Below, in pieces: positions 57,451 through 64,000 of a DNA stretch of 64,000 nt. The DNA lies in the NCBI GenBank assembly GCA_039720395.1, contig CM077832.1, positions 11,053,967 through 11,117,966 of the forward strand, written 5' to 3'. Made by a program: the position numbers and the translations under genes. The notes under the pieces are model-generated. The model was not told the DNA's origin and searched no databases. It saw only the letters and a program-made list of their open reading frames with translations. Positions within the stretch are counted from its first letter, which is position 1. Every line of letters begins with the position of its first letter. This DNA is from Liquidambar formosana. Lineage: Eukaryota; Streptophyta; Magnoliopsida; Saxifragales; Altingiaceae.

Positions 57451-60400
57451 CCCTTTGTATTAACATTATACTATATCGCTTATTCCAATTTTAATCTTCT
57501 TTTTCGTATGTTTCTAATTTACTATTTTTAAAAAAAATGAAAAATTTTATGTCTTTTGTTGATTTTGTTACCTAAGTATTTTTTACTATAGTCAACATTT
57601 ATATTTTTTTGTAATATAAAAAATAAAAATATGATGGGAACTCTCACTTACACTTTGCATCAAATGTTGTCACACTTACATAATTTATCACAACTACTTT
57701 AGGTTTATTGAGACAATTTTGTGTCAATATTTTTGTACTAGACTTGGTATTTAGTATTACGGAGTTTTGCCATTATTGCAACAACTTTGATATTATTGCA
57801 ATGACTAAAGTTGTTGCAATACGCCTTTTGTTATTGTAACTTTCATCGATGTTCATCTCAAGTCTCAACATTGGCACCTTTTGAAGAAAATTTGCATATG
57901 CCATAGTAGGCTTGTTAGTGGACTTTTATGCTTCTGAAGAGCGGGGCAAAAGTGAATTTGGCCAGATTTCGTTTCACCATGAGTGCTTCAAGTGGATAAG
58001 CTTTAACACACTACCTTGATTTGGATTGCTTTGACTATGGCTTTGCGTTAGTTACAATCAAAAACTCGATTACGAAGGTCCAAATCAAGGTCTCTATCTC
58101 GCCTTATTATATAGGTCAGGGAAATTCTACATTTTTTGAAGGTATAGAGAGATGGTATTGGCTCTATATCATTTAGAACAAAATAAGCTTCGGGACCTTG
58201 ATTTTTTGGTGAGTCTTTTTTTTTTTTTTTTTAATGTATTATATTTCAAAAAATAAGACATAACACAATGTATATTAAAACCAATTATGGGACGTCTGTT
58301 AGGGAATTTAAAAAAATTGGATCAAATTGGGGTGACACCCATAATGCTATTTGATTTTTATTTTTATTTCTATTTTTTTAAAAAAACAAAATGCAATTTC
58401 ACAACTAATTTAAGGATTAAAAAAAAGGATTATATTAATTAATAATTTAACAGGTTTCACAATTCATGTAAAAGGGAGGTAAATTACACATAACTAGTTT
58501 ATGACCTGTGCACACTGGTAACATTTGCAAAAATAATATCTTATCAAAAAAATATTTTCTTCCCAAAAATATTTTTGCTAATATTTTAGCTAAATATAAA
58601 AACCAATAAATTTTATTTTTAATAAAATAATTTTCATTGGCAGTATCAACATATGGTTTACACTACAAAGCAATGACTTCTCACAGATTCCCCCATACAT
58701 GCAGTAATTTTAATATCCCATAATTTAATTTTAATATACTAATTCAAAACCATATACTAATTTGGCATGCATATTTGAAATGCTTCTGACTTGACAATGT
58801 CATTGTTGTTGTTATTTTTTATTTTTATTTTTTCCTTTTGTTCTGATTTGACCTTTGTCATGCTTAAACTTAATGGCTGGGTGAATTTCCAGTTTTTACG
58901 ATTCGTGGGCTTTTACCAAGGCAAAAAGGCATGCCAGTTTCCCATTTATTTATAGTTTGAACAAATGGAATGATTATTTTGATGATATAGAATGCCCATC
59001 ATACAACCATTTCATATAGAATATGCATGTATATGTGCACCCAACTATGTTTGGAGGGTAACTATGATTACACATTTTTTATCTACAATCATTTTGGAAA
59101 GTGTCATTCTTAATAGGTGGTGTTGCACCCAAAAATGCAGTCAGCTAAGCATTTTTTAGGTTATATGTGAGAATAATATCTATGTAGGATGATCTCAATT
59201 TTGTTGCAGATCAGAGTTTCGAACGAGGGATTAACTGGTTTTGGGTTACCACATTTAGCATGGAAAATGAACAAGGTCGCATCCTCATTTTAAGAAAATC
59301 ATAGTTCTCTTACATTGCCTGGGCTTAACTGATTTACAGGTGATTGTAGTTATTTGGAATTCACCCCGTTCTCACAAACAGGTCAACAGGGTGGAGTTAA
59401 GATTCCATGTCTTTAAAGAAATAAAATAAAATATATGTGAGAACACTCTGCTTAAGAAGTAATAATCAAACCTTAATGAGAATTGCTTCTTAAGTACTAG
59501 AGAATAAGAAGATTCCATAAAAGAATCTCATGCCTCAAAAATTTCATGAGTTAGGGTGAGAATTACTCCATGAGGTAGATCTCTTCTTTGATCAAAGCAC
59601 AAACTAATGACAAGTGATCTTCAACTGAAGCATCCCTAGATAAAAAAAAGGGCAAAAATAATAATAATAACATTAAAAATTATTTAAAATACCTAGATAG
59701 AAACAGCATGGGATCCATTTAGCTCGATCAAAATTTAGTTGTTCATGCCAATTGTATCTTTAATGGTATCAGCAACTCCTTGGGCCTTAGCCTTCAACTG
59801 CTGACCCACCTACACACAGTAAAATATTCAAAACATTAGTGGGAAGCCTTAAGGCAGACATTGATAAAAAATGGTTGCTGGAACGTGGACTCATCAACTA
59901 CATGGTCTAGTTTGGTGGCTATATGAAAAATTAAGTAACAAAGAATTATTATAACAATTTTATTGTCCTAAAGCACACACACAAACACCAGTTAATATTT
60001 TCTTTTTAAAAAATAATGGAACCTCTTGGTATGATTCCTTAGTAGACTGTATAGTATTGCTCGCCTTGTCCACCATTTGATTACTCTTTTCCTGGAATAA
60101 ATAAACATATATGAGTATATGACACATCACCTTTAAAAGGGCCATTGGTCTTATGTGTGAATGTGTGTAAGAAAACTAAGCTAACCTTGCATTTGACCCT
60201 TGGCCTCATCGGCATGGTAACTCATCTTGGTAGAGTTGTCTACCATCCTTGGTTTCGTAGAACAAATTACTAATTAAGTTGAAGGTTAAAAAAACTCTTG
60301 CTTTGCTAGTGATGCAAGTATCATAACTGTAATTATTTATAACTTTAGTGATTGATTCGTTGCTAAACGCGTGTAAATGCCATGTAGGAGTGCAATTTGA

Positions 60401-60937
60401 CACATTTCACCACGTGGTTGGTGTTGGGGCATTTGGCCTTCTAAGTGGGTAAATGTTAAGAGTGTTCAATTCAAAGGTAGTTGTGGATTTAGAGGGTTTT
60501 TTGAGGGGCTTCTGTTTCAAGGATTCTTGTTGAACATTCTAATGCGTAAGAGAAAAGTTAGGATCTTGTGAATGCCATGCCAACTATTAAATTTAGACCA
60601 TTTGATCTTCTACATGTTGAAATTAAGAAAGGATTATAGTAATGTATCTGATCCATAGTCACCTTCAAGTTGGCTCTCCTATATTTTAAACCCTGCCAAG
60701 CTTGGATAAAAGACTAATAAAAAAACCTTACCATATTTGTATCATGAAATGAATTTAGACCCAATGTTTGGTGGTCTCATTTGAATATCTAGGATTGCAT
60801 AATTTTTTGTCATCTAATTTGCATAGTTCATTTAACAAATTATTCTTTTTAAAAAAATAAAAAATTCATTATCCATCTCCATCGCTTTATTTATCTATTT
60901 TCTATTTTTGGTAAGATGTTCTTCCACCCTAACTATC
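57451..60937. repeat. Array unit 8 (contains LEA copy 8, broken)
   Basis: A 3.49-kb unit with no insertions. Its GACTAAAGTTGTTG variant (near 57803) is shared in part with unit 5 (ACTAAAGTCGAGG, near 46391). No gene other than LEA copy 8. Confidence 0.87.
59735..60246 (-). pseudogene. KIN-like LEA, copy 8 (one-base insertion at the first donor)
   Basis: Exon 1 is 60246-60186 (61 bp if GT is used), exon 2 60091-60023, exon 3 59809-59735. Exon 1 reads MVDNSTKMSYHADEAKGQMQ and is followed by an extra base: CAA G|GTTAG where other copies have CAG|GT. Splicing at this GT puts exon 2 out of frame, giving a stop after about three further codons. Exons 2 and 3 are otherwise open (EKSNQMVDKASNTIQ; VGQQLKAKAQGVADTIKD). 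No alternative donor that keeps the frame is obvious, so I call it a probable pseudogene. The TATA box is at 60334-60341. Confidence 0.78.
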
Positions 60938-63900
60938 CCTTTGTACTAACATTACACTATCACTTATTCCAATTTTAATCTTCTTTTTTCTAAGTTTCTA
61001 ATTTACTATTTATAAAAAAAAATAAAAAACGATAAATTTTATGTCTTTTGTAGATTTTGTAACCGAAGTACTTTTTGCTAAAGTAAACTTTTATATTTTA
61101 TTATAATATAAAAAATAAAATTATGATTGGAACTCTCACTTGTACTTTGCATTGAATGTTGTTGCACTTACGTAATTTATCGCAACTACTTTAGGTTTAT
61201 TGGGACAATTTTGTGTCATTATTTTTGTAATGGCATCAGTGTTTAGTATTGCGGAGTTTCGTCATTATTACAATAACTTTGATGTTATTGCAATGACTCT
61301 AGTCGTTGCGATACACCTTTTGCTATTGTAACTTTCATCAATGTTCATCACAAGTCTCAACATTGGCACCTTTTAAAGAAATTTCGCATATGGCAAAATA
61401 GGCTTTTTAGTGGGTTTTTATGCTTTTGAAGGGCAAGCAATAGTTAATTTGGCTAGTTTTGGTTTCACCATGAGTGCTTCAAGTGGATAAGTTTTCACAC
61501 TCTACCTTAATTTGGATTGTTTGACTATGGCTTTGCATTCTTTACAATCATAAGCTCGATTATGAGGGTCCAAATCAAGTCTCCATCTCGCCTTATTATA
61601 AAGGTCAGGGAAATTCTACATTTTTTGAAGGTATAAAAAGATGGTATTGGCTCTGTATCATTTGGAATTAAATAGGCTTCAGGACCTTGATTTTTCAGTG
61701 AGTCTTTCTTTTTTTTCTTTTTTTTTTTTTAATATTTCAAATGTATTTTATTTCAATAAATAAGACATAACACAATATATTTCCAAACCAATTGTGGGAC
61801 GTTTGTTAGGGAATTTTAAAAAATTGTATCAAATTGGGGTCACTCCCATAATGCGATTTGAATTTTTTTCTTTTTTTGAAAAACAAAATGCAATTTCACA
61901 ATTGATTTGAGGATTTTAAAGAATGGATTACATTAATTAATAATTTATAGGGTTTCTCAATTCATGTAAGAGAAATGTAATTCTGCATATAACTAGTTAA
62001 TGACCCATGTGCACTAGTAACATTTGCAAAAATAATATATTATCAAAAGAACATTTTCTTCCCGAAAATATTTTGTCAAATATTTTAGCTTAATATAAAA
62101 CTAATAAATTGTATTTTTCATAAAATATTTTTCAATGGCTATATCAGCATATGGTTTACACTACAAAGCAATGACCTCTCACAGATTCCCCCATACATGC
62201 AACAATTTTAATATCTCATTATTTAGTTTTAATGTACTGATTAAAAACCATATGCTGACTTGGCATGCATATTTCAAATGTTTCTGACTTGACAATGTCA
62301 TTGTTGTGGTTGCTTTTTTTCCTTTTGTTCTGATTTGACGTTTATCATGCTTAAATTTAATTGCTGGGTGAATTTCCAGTTTTTCTGGTTCATGGGTTTT
62401 TACCAAGGCAAAAAGGCATGCAATTTCCCATTTATATATGGTTTGAACAGTTAGAATGATTATTTTGATGATACCGATAGCCCTTCATACAACCATTTCA
62501 TACAGAATATACTTATATATGTGTACCCAGCTATGTTTGGAGAGTAACAATGATTTCACATTTTTTTTATCTATAATCATTTTGGAAAGTGTCATTCTTA
62601 ATAGGTGGTGATGCACACAAAAATGCAGTCAACCTGAGCATTTGAGGTTGTATGAGGGAATAATATCGATGTAGGTTGATCTCAATTTTGTTACAGATCA
62701 GAGTTTCCAACGAGGGATTAACTGGTTGTGGGTTACCACATTTGGCATGGAAAATGAACAAGGCCGCATCGTCATTTTTAGAAAATCACAATTTTGTTAC
62801 GTTGCCTAGGCTTAACTGATTTGTGGGTGATTGTAGTTATTTGGAATTCACCCCATTCCCACGAACGGTCTACAGGGTGGAGTCAAGATTCCATGTCTTT
62901 AAAGAGGTAAGATAAAATATATGTGAGAACACTCTCCTTAAGAAGTAATAATCAAACCTTAATGAGAATTGCTTTTTAAGTACTAGAGAATATGAAGATT
63001 CCATAAATGCATCTCATGCCTCAAAAATTTAATGATTTAGGGTGAGAACTAGTCCATGAGAGAGATCTCTTCTTTGATCAAAGCACAAACTAATGACAAA
63101 CGATCTTCAAGTGAAGCATCCCTAGCTAAAAAGTGGGCAATAATAATAATAATAACATAAAAATTATTAAAAATTCCTAAATAGAGACAGCATGGGATCC
63201 ATTTAGCTCAATCAAAAATTTAGTTGTTCATTCCGGTTGCATCCTTAATGGTATCAGTAGCTCCTTGTGCCATAGCCTTCATTTCCTGACTAGCCTATAC
63301 ATAGTAAAATATTCAAAACATTAGTGAGAAGCCTGAAGGCAGATATTGAAAAGAAAACGGTTACTGGAACGTAGACTCATCCTCTGCATGGTCTAGTTTG
63401 CTGGCTATATGAAAAATCAAGTAACAAAGAATTATTACAACAATTTTATTGTCCTAAAGCACACAAACAAACACCATTAATAATTTTTTTTAAAAAAATA
63501 ATTGAACCTCTTGGCATGATTCCTTAGTAGACTAGGCAGTATCACTCGCCTTGTCCACCATCTGATTACTGTTTTCCTGGAATAAACATATATGAGTATA
63601 TGACACATCACCTTTAAAATGGGCATTAGTGGAAAGAGTGTGTGTGAATGTGTGTATGAAAACTAAGCTAACCTGCTCTTGACCCTTGGCCTCACCAACA
63701 TGGTAACTCATCTTGGTAGAGTTGTCTGTCATCCTTGGTTTCTTTGAACAAATTACTAATTAAGTTGAAGGCTAAAAAAAACTTTGCTTTGGTAGGATGG
63801 TGGTGATGCAAGTATATATCATAATTGCAATTATTTATAGCCTTAGTAATTGATCGATTCGTTGCTTGACGTGTGTAAATTCCATGTGGAGTGCAATTTG

Positions 63901-64000
63901 ACACATTTCACCATGTGGTTACAGTTGGGACATTTGGCCGTCTGACTGGGTAAATGTTGAGAGTGTTCAATTCAAAGGTAGCTGTGGATTTAAAGGGTTT
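60938..64000. repeat. Array unit 9 (contains LEA copy 9, broken; cut by window end)
   Basis: The last visible unit, collinear with the others up to the TTTAAAGGGTTT block at the window end. The array very probably continues. Confidence 0.87.
63220..63732 (-). pseudogene. KIN-like LEA, copy 9 (premature stop in exon 2)
   Basis: Exons are 63732-63673, 63576-63508 and 63294-63220, with introns of 96 and 213 bp and GT..AG ends. Exon 1 reads MTDNSTKMSYHVGEAKGQEQ. Exon 2 reads ENSNQMVDKASDTA and then TAG at codon 15, the same position as in copy 3. Exon 3 is open (ASQEMKAMAQGATDTIKD then ATGMNN). The TATA box (63832-63839) and an ACGT-core motif TGACGTGT on the plus strand (63867-63874) are both intact, so it may still be transcribed. 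Confidence 0.88.

Larger units (their letters stand above)
11427..64000. repeat. Tandem array of ten KIN-like LEA gene units, continuing past the window
   Basis: Ten head-to-tail units share gene and spacer. The marker CTTTGTATTAACATTAT recurs near 11441, 14791, 18418, 22381, 31669, 46047, 51743, 57451 and 60938, and one more unit start is fused to a deletion at 48291. Within each unit the order on the plus strand is: marker, a TGCACTTTGCATCGAATG block, a GGTCCAAATCAAGG block, a poly-T tract, TTTATGACCCGTGCGCAC, GATTAAAAACCATATG, GTTGTTGTT plus T-run, a GTCATTCTTAATAGGTGG block, then LEA exons 3, 2, 1, a TATA box and a GATTTAGAGGGTTTTGAGG block. Insertion-free units are about 3.35-3.6 kb. The right end of the array lies outside the window. 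Confidence 0.93.

Overview
This is plant nuclear DNA, most likely from a eudicot. It is AT-rich, has short spliceosomal introns with GT..AG ends, an organelle-type pentatricopeptide-repeat (PPR) gene with a targeting presequence, Tat/Ogre-like LTR retrotransposons with TG..CA ends and target-site duplications, MITEs and SINE-like elements. I cannot name the species from sequence alone.

Layout. Positions 1-8.9 kb are gene-poor. They hold two SINE-like copies, a tandem duplication of about 1.6 kb with no recognised gene (3361-6600), and a terminal-inverted-repeat element of about 650 bp (7514-8166). An intronless PPR gene follows on the minus strand (8981-10962), broken near its middle by a single-base frameshift. 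From about 11.43 kb to the end of the window there is one large tandem array of ten units. The uninterrupted unit is about 3.4-3.6 kb. Each complete unit carries, on the minus strand, the same tiny three-exon gene (20 + 23 + 24 codons, 67 aa) for a hydrophilic Ala/Lys/Gln-rich protein of the KIN1/KIN2(COR6.6)-ABR-pollen-coat LEA family. These genes are too fragmented by introns to appear as long reading frames, so I assembled them by eye from conserved splice sites. Of the nine copies seen, four are open with usable splice sites (13.6, 30.5, 44.8 and 50.5 kb), five are broken (17.2, 21.0, 54.0, 59.7 and 63.2 kb), and a tenth unit has lost its gene by deletion (near 48.29 kb).

The array has been repeatedly invaded: a 5.8-kb solo LTR with ten copies of a 162-bp tandem repeat (23607-29395), a 3.0-kb solo LTR with a perfect GGACC duplication (32383-35411), a young 8.1-kb gag-only LTR element with nearly identical LTRs (36057-44164), a truncated LTR element that replaced two exons of one LEA copy (54138-56936), another LTR-like fragment (19062-20090), a 144-bp hairpin MITE (16067-16210) and a 170-bp CACTA-type MITE (21967-22136).

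How it fits together. From memory, Arabidopsis has the same neighbourhood twice: KIN1/KIN2 (At5g15960/70) beside PPR At5g15980, and LEA/ABR At3g02480 beside PPR At3g02490. The window therefore looks like an ancestral PPR-KIN locus in which the stress-protein gene has been amplified into a large, partly decaying array that now also hosts retroelements.
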